Shown here piece after piece: positions 40,536 through 48,857 of a stretch of DNA of 64,000 nucleotides. The notes beneath the pieces were generated by a model. It worked only from the letters and a program-made list of their open reading frames with translations. It did not search any database and was not told the DNA's origin. The stretch lies in NCBI GenBank assembly GCA_036504595.1, contig DASXUX010000109.1:124001-188000 (forward strand), in the 5' to 3' direction. A program made the position numbers and the translations under genes. How positions within the stretch are numbered: position 1 is the first letter of the stretch; the number at the start of each line of letters is the position of its first letter. Source of the DNA: DASXUX01 sp036504595. Lineage in GTDB: Bacteria > Planctomycetota > SZUA-567 > H5-PLA8.

Positions 40536-42127
40536 GACGCCTCCGCAAAATGAGACCGCTCCTCACTCCGTTTTCGCCCCGAAGGGGCCGCACATGTCAG
40601 CCCAAGGCAAGTGCCGCGCAGCGGCGCGCCGCCCTGGGTGCAACGGTCCCCTGTGCATCCGGCGCCCTGAAAGGGCACGACAAGCCCGACGCTCTTGTTC
40701 TGCCCTTTCAGGGCGTCGAAACTTCGGCGGCACAGACCCAGGGCGGCGCTCGCTCCGCGAGCTTGCCCTGGGCTGGCTTGTTATGCCCCTCCGGGGCGGC
40801 CACACGACTGCCGTCTCGCGCGTGCTGGGCCAGAACGCCGAAATGCAGGATTCACGAGCCACGAGCTAAGAGACTGTTTCAAAACATCGTCAACCGTCCC
40901 TACGGGACTTTCGCGAAAAGAGTGCGCCTCGCGGACCCAGCACTGAAGTGCTGGGCCATTCTCATTCGGTCCCTACGGGACGGTTTCGAAACAACTTCTA
41001 AGAGCCAGGAGCTTAGAGTCATCCTATGCGCTGTGCTGCTTTGCGGCACCCTCCACGCTGCCACGCCCGATGCCCAGACCTCCAACGCCCCCGCCATTCG
41101 TGTGAACACTCAAACGGTCAGCATCCGCGACGTGGAAATGCATTTCTCCGACAGCTACGTGCTGATTCAGGACAAAATCCGGCGCGGAGAACTTTCGGCC
41201 GCGAACCTCGAACCTGCCATTCGCATGGCTTGGACCGAAGCGCTCGAAACGGCCACTCAAGACAAGATCATGGACCAGCGCGCCGATCAGCGCCGCCGCG
41301 ACATTCGCAACTACTACATCGCTCGCGCCGGCGCGGCGATTGGCCCGGACAAAGCCGTCGAGTTCTTCAAGCGCGAAGAAGCCGACTATGTGCGGCGCCT
41401 GCGCAAAGAAATGGTTGCGGCCGCCGGTGGTGAAGACGAGTTGCGCGCGGCGCTCAAACGCCGCGGCCAGACCCTGGAGCAATGGGAGGCCGCGCTTCCT
41501 CGCGAATTGTTCCGCCGCGATGTTCTCGCGCTGGAGGTGGGCGCGACCTCGCGCTCCGCGGCGGCGGCGCGTTCTTATTACGAAAAACATCCGGAGATGT
41601 TCAAGCAGGAGGAGGCGTGGCGCTTGCGGCGCATCCGCGTGGCCAAGGCTAAATTCAGCAGCGCCGCCGTGGCGCTCGACGCCGCGAAAATGGTCCACGA
41701 TAAGATCGTTGCCGGCGGAGACTTCGCCGAAGTTGCCGCACGCATCACGGAAGATCCAGAATTTGCCGCTCAAGGCGGACTGATGACCCGCGACGGCAAG
41801 ACCGATCTGCCAACCGGCAACTTCCCCATAGAAGAGAAGATTGCTGAGATGCTGAAGGATGGGGGCATTTCAGATCCAATCGATGCCGGCGACTGGTACG
41901 TTCTGATCCAGCGCGTCGCATACCGGCCCATGAAAATGCAGACGTTCGAAGACGCCGCGGAACGCGCGGAAGCGCTGGCCTACGCCGAGGCCCTCAAGCA
42001 GCGAAAGAAGGAGCTTTTCGAGCGTCTGAAGGGTGAAAGCTACATCGAGGTGATCCAGAAAGACCCGCCCGCGCACCTGCTCAAGGCTGTGCGGCAGGCC
42101 TCCGGCCAGTTCGTCGCGCCGAAGTAA
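40532..42127 (+). CDS. PpiC-type peptidyl-prolyl isomerase with a repeat-disrupted leader
   Basis: The frame is 531 codons from an ATG overlapping the previous stop (ATGA). Residues ~185-525 form a SurA/PpiC-like chaperone: an N-terminal helical part (VSIRDVEMHFSD to ~390), then a parvulin-type domain with AWRLRRIRVAK, GGDFAEVAARITEDP, GGLMTRDG and ISDPIDAGDWYVLIQR. A signal-peptide core, VILCAVLLCGTLHAA, sits at ~161-175, but the basic start MRRLRKMR is 150 codons upstream, and the stretch between (~12-160) is repeat DNA with an open frame. No ATG in frame lies next to the hydrophobic core; GTG at 41033 is the nearest start. Export may need re-initiation there. Role: periplasmic folding of envelope proteins. 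Confidence 0.8.
   Translation: MRRLRKMRPLLTPFSPRRGRTCQPKASAAQRRAALGATVPCASGALKGHDKPDALVLPFQGVETSAAQTQGGARSASLPWAGLLCPSGAATRLPSRACWARTPKCRIHEPRAKRLFQNIVNRPYGTFAKRVRLADPALKCWAILIRSLRDGFETTSKSQELRVILCAVLLCGTLHAATPDAQTSNAPAIRVNTQTVSIRDVEMHFSDSYVLIQDKIRRGELSAANLEPAIRMAWTEALETATQDKIMDQRADQRRRDIRNYYIARAGAAIGPDKAVEFFKREEADYVRRLRKEMVAAAGGEDELRAALKRRGQTLEQWEAALPRELFRRDVLALEVGATSRSAAAARSYYEKHPEMFKQEEAWRLRRIRVAKAKFSSAAVALDAAKMVHDKIVAGGDFAEVAARITEDPEFAAQGGLMTRDGKTDLPTGNFPIEEKIAEMLKDGGISDPIDAGDWYVLIQRVAYRPMKMQTFEDAAERAEALAYAEALKQRKKELFERLKGESYIEVIQKDPPAHLLKAVRQASGQFVAPK
40565..41012. repeat. Block of small hairpins and oligomeric repeats at the start of the PpiC gene
   Basis: About 450 bases with at least eight perfect short hairpins: GCCCC-GAA-GGGGC (40576), GCCCT-GAA-AGGGC (40664), GCCCT-TTC-AGGGC (40702), GCTCGC-TCC-GCGAGC (40748), GCCCC-TCC-GGGGC (40785), GTCCC-TAC-GGGAC (40896 and again 40969) and CCCAGCAC-TGAA-GTGCTGGG (40936). 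Two GAGCCA/GAGCTAAGAG stretches (40855-40870, 41000-41015) flank the second half. No protein domain is encoded. Confidence 0.88.
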
Positions 42128-42130
42128 GTA

Positions 42131-42184
42131 GCGCAATCCTCCCGGATTGCGTCGGTTACGTTTCGCAATCCAGGAGGATTGCGC
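42131..42184. terminator. Long inverted repeat between convergent genes
   Basis: GCGCAATCCTCC-C-GGATTGCG (42131-42151) pairs with CGCAATCC-A-GGAGGATTGCGC (42164-42184), 20 of 21 positions, loop 12 bases. It fills the whole gap between the PpiC stop and the purL stop. There is no T-run, so it is not a classical rho-independent terminator, but its place suggests a two-way terminator or mRNA 3-prime protector. Each arm also folds on itself (CAATCC/GGATTG). Confidence 0.7.
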
Positions 42185-42188
42185 CACA

Positions 42189-45100
42189 TCAGAACGCGCT
42201 CTGCCATTCTTTCTTCAGCGCATCGATGGGTTCGTCGATCCACAGCTCGCGATCAGGGCCCACGCACTGCAGCACGGGCTGTTCAGTGACCTGGCCCACG
42301 CACGCGTGCGGCAGGCCGGCGAAGATAGACTCAAAGTCGGCGCGCAACTCCGGCGGAACTTCGACGATGAATCGCGACGGGCTTTCGCTGAACAGCACGG
42401 CGTGCGGCGAGAGCGTTCGCGGCACCGGAATTTTCGTCAGTTCGATCTTTGCGCCCAAGCCGCCGGCAAACGCCATTTCCGCCGCGGCGACCGCCAGCCC
42501 GCCCTCGCTCAGGTCGTGGCAAGCTCTGACGGTCTGGCGCTCGATGGCCTTGTGCATCGCCCGGTAAAGAGAACTGCCGAGCTTCAGATCAACCGTCGGC
42601 AGATTGCCCACATGCACGGATGTTGAGGTCAGCAGGTTCAAGTGGCTGCCGGCCAGTTCGTCGCGCGTGATCCCCACGATGTACAACAGGTTGCTCGCCT
42701 TCTTCAGATCCGCCGTCACGCAGCGGCGGACGTTTTCAACGAGCGCAATCCCTGAAATCAGCAACGTGCCGGGAATCGCGATCGTGCGCGGGCCCGAATC
42801 GCCCTCGCCATAGACGGAATACTCATTATTGAGCGAGTCCTTGCCGCTGATGAACGGAATGCCGTACGCGATGGCCGCTTCGCACGCGCCTTCGCATGCC
42901 AGGACCAGCGACCCGAGTTGGGCCGGCTTCGAGGTGTTGCCCCATGCGAAATTGTCCAGAATAAATGTGTTTTCCGGATCGCCGCCGACGGCCACCAGGT
43001 TGCGCATGCACTCATCCACCGCCAGGCGCGCCATCTCCTTCGGATCGCGGTCGGCGAATTGCGGGCAAAGTCCGCATGCCACCGCGAACGCCTTTGGCGA
43101 ACCGAGCACCGGGGTGAGCACGGCGGCATCGCCGGGGCCGTCATCCTGCGCGCCGACCAGCGGCTTGATCGCCGTCCGGCCTTGAACTTCGTGGTCGTAC
43201 TGCCGCACGATCCACTGTTTGCTGGCGATGGTCGGGTGCGCGAGCATCTTCCGCAGAAGCGGGCCGTACATCAGCGCCGGCTGCGAGCGCGCTTTGGCGA
43301 TCGTCCTCAAATCCAGCCCCGTCGCCTGCTGCATGCTGATGACAACATCCAACGTGGACATATCGGCGGCCGAGGCCTGCGGCGCGGTCCACGCAGCTTG
43401 GCGCACGACGCCCGGCAGTCCATTGTGCAGGAACGCCATCGACAGTTCGGCGACAACGGTGCCGCTGTACTTGAGCGTCAAGATCGCGTCGCGAGACATG
43501 TTCGCGCTGCCGAATACGCCGATGATGGTCGCTTCGACGTCTTCAGCCTCGCACAGAGTGCGGAACGCCGGCCACTTGTCGGTTGGAACCGAAACGACCA
43601 TCCGCTCCTGCGCTTCGCTGATCCAGATTTCCGTGTAGGTCAGGCCGGCGTACTTCAGCGGAACTTTTTCCAGATCGACCGTCGCGCCGATTTCTTCGCC
43701 CATCTCGCCCACTGCCGATGACAGCCCGCCTGCGCCGCAGTCCGTGACGCAGGTGTAAAGCTCCGCATCGCGCGCCTGCAGCAATACATCCAAAACCTTC
43801 TTCTCTTCGATCGCGTTGCCGATCTGCACCGCGCCGCTGGATACCATCTCGGAATCCTGCGACAGTTCGATGCTGCTGAACGTCGCGCCGTGGATGCCAT
43901 CGCGTCCCGTGCGGCCGCCCAGCACCACGACCAGATCGCCAGGATGAGTATGCTTGGCAATCTTGTCGCGCGGAATCAGGCCGACCGAGCCGCAGAAAAC
44001 CAGCGGGTTGCCGACGTAACGCGGATCGAAATGGACCGCGCCGTTCACCGTTGGAATCCCCATCCGGTTGCCGTAATCGCGCACGCCCGCCACCACGCCC
44101 GTCATCACTCGCCGCGGATGAAGCGTGCCGGCCGGCAGGCGCGCCGGATCGGAGTCCGGCATTCCGAAGCAGAAGACGTCGGTGTTGGCGATGGGCTTGG
44201 CGCCCATCCCCGTTCCCATTGTGTCGCGGATGACGCCGCCGATGCCGGTTCCCGCGCCGCCGTAGGGCTCGATCGCGCTGGGATGGTTGTGCGTTTCGAC
44301 CTTGAACGTCAGCGCCCACTTATCGTCAAACGCGATGACGCCGGCGTTGTCTTTGAAAACCGACAGGCACCCGCGATGGCCGATCGTCTCTGTCGCGCGG
44401 ACGATCGTCTCCTTCAGGAGACTGCGATACTGCTTGCGGCCTTTAGGCCCGTTGAAATCGACCGCCCCGCGCAGCGTCTTGTGGCGGCAGTGTTCGGACC
44501 AGGTCTGAGCGATGGTTTCAAGCTCGATGTCCGTCGGATCACGCTTGAGGTCGCCAAAGTAGCGCTGGATCGAGCGCATTTCCTCGGCCGTCAGCGACAG
44601 ACACCCGCGCTTGCTGATCTCCAGCAACTCCGGCTCGTCCTTGCCCGCCAGCGGCACGCTTTGAAGCTTGAACACCGCCTGGCCCGCCGGCGCGTGCACA
44701 GGCGCGGGCTTGTCGATATGAATTTCCTCAATGCATTCGTTGGCCAGAATCTTCCGGCCCAGGAACAGCAGCGCTTCGTCGGCCGCGCGCTTGTCGCTGG
44801 CCGGTGCGCCGATCGCCGGGCTGGTGCCGGGCTTGTAATACAGGAGATACTTGCGCCCAGTGGCGATATGTCCGGCGCTGAACTTGAGGTCGGAAAGCGC
44901 CTGGCGGATGCTGGCCACGACGGGATCCATGACGCCCGGCTTGCGCACGACTTCGACCAGCCGCGCCCCGACATCGTCGTACAAGGCTTCGTTGACCGCC
45001 GCGCGTTCGACCACGGCGTCGGAGAACAGCTTTCGCGCAAGCTGCTGCGCCTGCTCGCGGCCAAAGTCCCCATCGATCCAGTACAGCCGAGCGGTGCGAA

Positions 45101-45209
45101 TGCGCTCCGGCGCCGCCAGCCCGATGTGCTGCATTTCGGACGCGAGCGACACGGCGGCGGGGTCGGGGAGTTCATCACGCAGGCCAACTTCAATTCGGTA
45201 GAGAGTCAT
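42189..45209 (-). CDS. purL: Phosphoribosylformylglycinamidine synthase with PurS-like N-terminus
   Basis: Fourth step of purine synthesis, converting FGAR to FGAM. ATG at 45209 (MTLYRIEVGL), 1006 residues: longer than small PurL (~740) and shorter than the ~1300-residue form with its own glutaminase. Residues ~1-160 contain two PurS-like segments (IEVGLRDELPDP, and VRKPGVMDPVVASIRQAL), so PurS is probably fused. The synthetase core shows QTWSEHCRHKTL, AFDDKWALTFKVETHNHPSAIEPYGGA (ATP site), GGRTGRDGIHGATFSS and the second half SGKDSLNNEY. The glutaminase PurQ is not present here. The DNA upstream of the ATG is repeat text with no clear ribosome site. Confidence 0.94.
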   Translation of the reverse strand: MTLYRIEVGLRDELPDPAAVSLASEMQHIGLAAPERIRTARLYWIDGDFGREQAQQLARKLFSDAVVERAAVNEALYDDVGARLVEVVRKPGVMDPVVASIRQALSDLKFSAGHIATGRKYLLYYKPGTSPAIGAPASDKRAADEALLFLGRKILANECIEEIHIDKPAPVHAPAGQAVFKLQSVPLAGKDEPELLEISKRGCLSLTAEEMRSIQRYFGDLKRDPTDIELETIAQTWSEHCRHKTLRGAVDFNGPKGRKQYRSLLKETIVRATETIGHRGCLSVFKDNAGVIAFDDKWALTFKVETHNHPSAIEPYGGAGTGIGGVIRDTMGTGMGAKPIANTDVFCFGMPDSDPARLPAGTLHPRRVMTGVVAGVRDYGNRMGIPTVNGAVHFDPRYVGNPLVFCGSVGLIPRDKIAKHTHPGDLVVVLGGRTGRDGIHGATFSSIELSQDSEMVSSGAVQIGNAIEEKKVLDVLLQARDAELYTCVTDCGAGGLSSAVGEMGEEIGATVDLEKVPLKYAGLTYTEIWISEAQERMVVSVPTDKWPAFRTLCEAEDVEATIIGVFGSANMSRDAILTLKYSGTVVAELSMAFLHNGLPGVVRQAAWTAPQASAADMSTLDVVISMQQATGLDLRTIAKARSQPALMYGPLLRKMLAHPTIASKQWIVRQYDHEVQGRTAIKPLVGAQDDGPGDAAVLTPVLGSPKAFAVACGLCPQFADRDPKEMARLAVDECMRNLVAVGGDPENTFILDNFAWGNTSKPAQLGSLVLACEGACEAAIAYGIPFISGKDSLNNEYSVYGEGDSGPRTIAIPGTLLISGIALVENVRRCVTADLKKASNLLYIVGITRDELAGSHLNLLTSTSVHVGNLPTVDLKLGSSLYRAMHKAIERQTVRACHDLSEGGLAVAAAEMAFAGGLGAKIELTKIPVPRTLSPHAVLFSESPSRFIVEVPPELRADFESIFAGLPHACVGQVTEQPVLQCVGPDRELWIDEPIDALKKEWQSAF

Positions 45210-45211
45210 GA

Positions 45212-45416
45212 TGGCAGGGTTCAGGGTCCAAGGCTCGGGTTTCAGGGTTCGGGCGCCATCAACGCGCCCGCACCTATACTGTAATTCAAAATTCAAAACG
45301 CAAAACGCAAAATTGGTGGAAGTGAGCCACTGATGAACGCAGATTTCTGAGAAGACCGAAATCCCGTGCCCGCGTCAGCCGTAATTCTGAATTCTGCGTT
45401 CTGAACTCTGAATTCG
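45212..45416. repeat. Repeat-filled spacer between purL and the PH-like gene
   Basis: GGGTTCAGGGTCC and TTTCAGGGTTCGGG words (45212-45250), then AATTCAAAATTCAAAACGCAAAACG words (45284-45312), then GAATTCTGCGTTCTGAACTCTGAATTC (45386-45415 region). No gene. The first block directly abuts the purL start codon. Confidence 0.7.
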
Positions 45417-46004
45417 TTAGGTCATGGGTATCACGCCGCGCTTTCGGTCGATCTCGATGATCGCGTCGCGCATTTTCTCGTAGAGTGGGCGTGGGTTCGG
45501 AATGGACTCGATGAACAGGATTGGATCCGTCTTGTCGCTGGAGAAGATTTCAATGGTGCCGATGTTCAGAATCCGGTCGCTCAGCCCCTGCCTGAGTTTG
45601 ATGTCCTTTACGCGGCCGAGGTCCAGCGAATCGACACTCTTCACCACCAATCCCTGCTCGCGTTCGATCAGCTTGCGGGTGATCTTGTAGCGTTGGCAGC
45701 GGATGCGCAGCACGACATAAGCGGCCATCAAGGAGCTCGCGATGAGCAACGCAACACCAATGATCAAAACAACGGTGTTCGAGTTCACCCCGCCATAAAC
45801 GGCGGCGGCCAATCCAAGCAGAACCAGCAAGCCGCTGACACAATAACTTTTCAGCCCCATCCACGGCGAGACGGAGCCTTCAAACAGGATTTCATCGGGC
45901 GTCGGCGCGTCGTGAGCGGCCGGTGCGGGAGCAGCCGGGGATGAAGTCTTTTCGCCCGCGTTTTCCGGCGGGATCAAAGGAGTATCAGGAACGTGGTCTG
46001 TCAT
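45417..46004 (-). CDS. PH-like (bPH/DUF304) membrane protein
   Basis: 195 residues from the ATG at 46004 (MTDHVPDTPLI). A Pro/Ala-rich N-terminus leads to EILFEGSVSPW, then two transmembrane helices (~60-105), then a bacterial PH-like domain: RYKITRKLIEREQGLVVKSVDSLDLGRVKDIKLRQGLSDRILNIGTIEIFS (only fragments of which are diagnostic, such as VDSLDLGRVKDI and LNIGTIEI). DUF304-type proteins are membrane proteins of poorly known function. No operon partner. Confidence 0.8.
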   Translation of the reverse strand: MTDHVPDTPLIPPENAGEKTSSPAAPAPAAHDAPTPDEILFEGSVSPWMGLKSYCVSGLLVLLGLAAAVYGGVNSNTVVLIIGVALLIASSLMAAYVVLRIRCQRYKITRKLIEREQGLVVKSVDSLDLGRVKDIKLRQGLSDRILNIGTIEIFSSDKTDPILFIESIPNPRPLYEKMRDAIIEIDRKRGVIPMT

Positions 46005-46064
46005 GCCCACGAAGCTAAGAGTCTGGCGCAAAAACGCAAAAGCAAAAAACGAGGGAACAGCCTT

Positions 46065-46155
46065 CAACACAAAGGCACAGAGAACGCAGAGGTCGCAGAG
46101 GTTCTTCTTATTCTACTCCTTTTCCGTGCTCTCTGGGTTTTCTGTGCCTCAACGC
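46065..46155. repeat. CACAGAGAACGCAGAGG repeat block
   Basis: AGGCACAGAGAACGCAGAGGTCGCAGAGG words and their complement CTCTGGGTTTTCTGTGCCTC lie in the divergent spacer 46005-46287, possibly forming a loose stem. The spacer also contains TTGACA at 46203-46208, without a matching -10. Confidence 0.6.
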
Positions 46156-46287
46156 TTGCAGCACGTTCCCATGACGTAGGTCAATCATATTCTGCTCACT
46201 TCTTGACAGAGTTTGCTCCTGCACTTGTGCAGATTTCCACCTAATTGTCTTTGCCATTTTTCGAAGCGGCATATACTCATTCCTCTT

Positions 46288-47361
46288 ATGCCAATCAGCA
46301 GACGAATAACGATGAAAGAGGTCGCTCAACGGGCGGGCGTTTCGCGTTCCGCCGTCTCTGCGGCGCTCTCCGGGAAACCCTCGACGATCGCGCTGAGCGA
46401 CGACACCCGCCAGCGGATCAAGCAGATTGCCGGCGAACTGGGCTATGAGCGCAACATTTTGGCGCAGAGCTTTATCAAACAGAAATCCTACCTGGTCAGC
46501 CTGCTCAGCCGCGAAGAACACTTCGTCTATGCGTTGGAGACCACCAAAGGCATCGAGGAAGTCATCGAGAATCTTGATTATTCCCTGCTGATTTACTATG
46601 GCGGCACGACGGCCGACGATCAGGCCAAGCATCTCCAACGCTGCCTGGACCGGAAGGTCGAAGGCTTGATTGTCGCGGTTGCACCCGAGAAGACTGGCGG
46701 CACGCACGCCCAGCAAATAAAGGCTCTTTACGCCGATGGACTTCCTGTCGTCCAGATTTATCGGAAGCTCATCCCTGAACTTCCCGTGGTGATGACCAGC
46801 GACCTGAAGGCCGGCGAGCTGGGCACGCGTTACCTCATCGAGATGGGGCACAAGCGCATCGCACACTTCACGCACGATCACTACCTGGATCCGGATCGCA
46901 CCGGCCTGAACCGTGATGCTCTGGAACGCTACCAGGGATACGAACAGGCCATGCGCGCGGCGGGGCTGGAACCCTACGCCGTCACGTATCCCGCGGCGAC
47001 CTATCGCGGCACGGGCTATTCCCGCGGCGCTCGCCAGTACGCTGAGTTGATTTCAGCGCATCCCGCCCGCTTTACCGCCGTCACCACTTTCTCCGATTAC
47101 ACAGCCATCGGCTTGCTGAAAGGCATGCAAGACCGCGGCGTGCGAGTGCCGGATGATATTTCGATTATCGGATACGACGACATTGAAGTCTGCGCCGCGA
47201 TGGAACCGCCGCTGACCACGATGCGACAGCCCTCCCGCAAGATCGGCAGCACCGCTGTGCAAATGGTCCTCGACATGATCTCCGGCCGCCCGGTCACCAG
47301 CACCGTTCTTTCCCCCCACTTGGTTGAACGCGGCAGCGCCGCGCCGCCGAAACAGCCGTAG
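46288..47361 (+). CDS. LacI-family transcriptional regulator
   Basis: 357 residues from the ATG at 46288. The N-terminal helix-turn-helix and hinge are canonical: ITMKEVAQRAGVSRSAVSAALSG and TRQRIKQIAGELGYERN. A periplasmic-binding-protein-like sensor domain follows (~60-350) with GLIVAVAPE, GTRYLIEMGHKRIAHFTHD, YTAIGLLKGMQDRGVRVPDDISIIGYDDIEV and PPLTTMRQPSRKIG. LacI proteins usually repress sugar-use genes; the GH99-like gene downstream is the nearest candidate target, but an M20 peptidase and repeats lie between. No operator is evident. Confidence 0.93.
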   Translation: MPISRRITMKEVAQRAGVSRSAVSAALSGKPSTIALSDDTRQRIKQIAGELGYERNILAQSFIKQKSYLVSLLSREEHFVYALETTKGIEEVIENLDYSLLIYYGGTTADDQAKHLQRCLDRKVEGLIVAVAPEKTGGTHAQQIKALYADGLPVVQIYRKLIPELPVVMTSDLKAGELGTRYLIEMGHKRIAHFTHDHYLDPDRTGLNRDALERYQGYEQAMRAAGLEPYAVTYPAATYRGTGYSRGARQYAELISAHPARFTAVTTFSDYTAIGLLKGMQDRGVRVPDDISIIGYDDIEVCAAMEPPLTTMRQPSRKIGSTAVQMVLDMISGRPVTSTVLSPHLVERGSAAPPKQP

Positions 47362-47379
47362 GCGTAGGAAGAAGTGCTG

Positions 47380-47480
47380 AGTGCGGGGCCGCGCGGCGAT
47401 TTGCTCTTGGCTCTTCGCTCTTGGCTCTTGGCTGCGCAAGCGGAATTTGGTCGTTGCTTCCAAGAGCAAAGAGCTATAGC
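47380..47480. repeat. CTCTTGGCTCTTCG repeat block
   Basis: TTGCTCTTGGCTCTTCGCTCTTGGCTCTTGG words, then a shorter complement AAGAGCAAAGAGC. It is the reverse complement class of the GAGCCAA words at 11146. Further ACCAAGTACCAACTACC words occupy 47515-47545. Confidence 0.65.
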
Positions 47481-47600
47481 GAGGTTGAATCGCTCGAAAA
47501 CTCACCAAGTCACCACTGACCAAGTACCAACTACCAGCTTCCAAGTGCCGCGCTCGCTTGCTAGAATCTGACCGGAAGTTTCTTGGAGGGTTACATAGTC

Positions 47601-48779
47601 ATGACGCGTGAAACGATTCTGGCTGCTGCCGAGGCGCGGCGCGAATTGGTGACAAAGCTGCTGTGTGAATTGATTCAGCTCGATACGACCAATCCGCCTG
47701 GAAATGAGAAGATCGTTGCGGAGTACGTTGGCCGATTCTGTTCGGAACGCAGCATTTCCTTCGACCTATTCGATCCGGGCGACAATCGCACGAGTCTTGT
47801 GGGGCGGATCGGCAGCGGAAACAGCCCGTGTTTGTTCATCCCGGCGCATTCAGATGTCGTGCCAGCGGGCGAAGGCTGGAGCGTACCGCCGTTTTCCGGC
47901 ACGGTGAAAGACGGCTGGGTGTGGGGACGGGGTTCAACCGACAACAAGGGCTCGCTCGCCGGACTGCTGGCCGCGGCCGATTACCTGAAGACGGTCGAAG
48001 GCGACTTCAAAGGCACGCTGCTGTTGGGCGCCATCGCCGACGAAGAACACGGTTCCACCCACGGCATGGAATGGTTGCTGAAAGAAAAGAAGGTCGCGGC
48101 CGACATGGCTTTCGTGCCGGATTTTTCCAGCAACCTGCAGGCGGTCGAAATTGCCGAAAAGGGTCTGGTGAACGTGAAGATTACGTTCCTTGGCAAGCAG
48201 GCCCATTCCAGCACGCCTGAACAAGGTATTTCGGCGCTCAACGCTCTGGCCGAAATGATCGTTCGCACCGAAAAATGGCTGCCCGCCGGAAGCCGGCGCA
48301 AGCATCCGCTGCTCACGCCTACCACCTGTGTCGCCACCCTCTCCGAAGCGGGCATCGCACACAACATCGTTCCGGGAAAAGCGACGGTGGTCTACAATCT
48401 GCGCTTCCTGCCAGGGCAGACGGCCGATGGCATCGCGCAGGAGTTGCGCGGAATCGCCGAGAAGATCGCCTTCAAACGCGGCGTGCGAGTCGCCGTGGAA
48501 AAAACCTCCGAACTGGCGCCGTCGGAAGTGAAGCCCGATCAACCCGTCACGCAAGCGCTGCTGAAGGGCATCGAAGAGATTACCGGCAAAACGCCCAAGC
48601 TGATGGGCATCGGCGGAGCGACTCTCTGCAAACAGCTCATCTGGGCCGGCATTCCCGCGATTGCCTTCGGCCCGGGCGACCCGTCCATGGCTCACATGGT
48701 TGACGAACGCATCGCGATTGAGGAACTGGTCCAGTACACGGCCGTGGTGATCAGTGCAACGATGAAAGCGGTGGGGTAA
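47601..48779 (+). CDS. M20-family metallopeptidase (ArgE/DapE-like deacylase)
   Basis: 392 residues, ATG at 47601, GGAGGG ten bases upstream. Metal-binding pattern of the family: His in FIPAHSDVVPAGEGW, Asp in WGRGSTDNKGS, Glu-Glu in ADEEHG, and the C-terminal His in MAHMVDE. The dimerisation domain is inserted at ~175-290 (VNVKITFLGKQAHSSTPEQG). It could be succinyl-diaminopimelate desuccinylase, acetylornithine deacetylase or a general peptidase; the sequence does not tell me which. It may be co-transcribed with the following GH99-like gene (78-base gap). Confidence 0.88.
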   Translation: MTRETILAAAEARRELVTKLLCELIQLDTTNPPGNEKIVAEYVGRFCSERSISFDLFDPGDNRTSLVGRIGSGNSPCLFIPAHSDVVPAGEGWSVPPFSGTVKDGWVWGRGSTDNKGSLAGLLAAADYLKTVEGDFKGTLLLGAIADEEHGSTHGMEWLLKEKKVAADMAFVPDFSSNLQAVEIAEKGLVNVKITFLGKQAHSSTPEQGISALNALAEMIVRTEKWLPAGSRRKHPLLTPTTCVATLSEAGIAHNIVPGKATVVYNLRFLPGQTADGIAQELRGIAEKIAFKRGVRVAVEKTSELAPSEVKPDQPVTQALLKGIEEITGKTPKLMGIGGATLCKQLIWAGIPAIAFGPGDPSMAHMVDERIAIEELVQYTAVVISATMKAVG

Positions 48780-48857
48780 TCAGAACCGCGACCGTAAGGG
48801 AGCGGCGAAGAGGCGGCGAAGCCGCAATATGTGGTCGGCAGCAAGCAAGGAGGATAC

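Noticed and set aside
41026..41433. Separate 135-codon gene starting at an ATG within the PpiC gene
   Set aside because: It is in the wrong frame: the PpiC frame carries the parvulin motifs and the frame from 41026 gives Arg-rich shadow sequence. The ATG may be a relic of a shifted start but cannot be used without a frameshift.
43890..45284. 464-codon plus-strand open frame
   Set aside because: Antisense to purL, whose motifs are clear.
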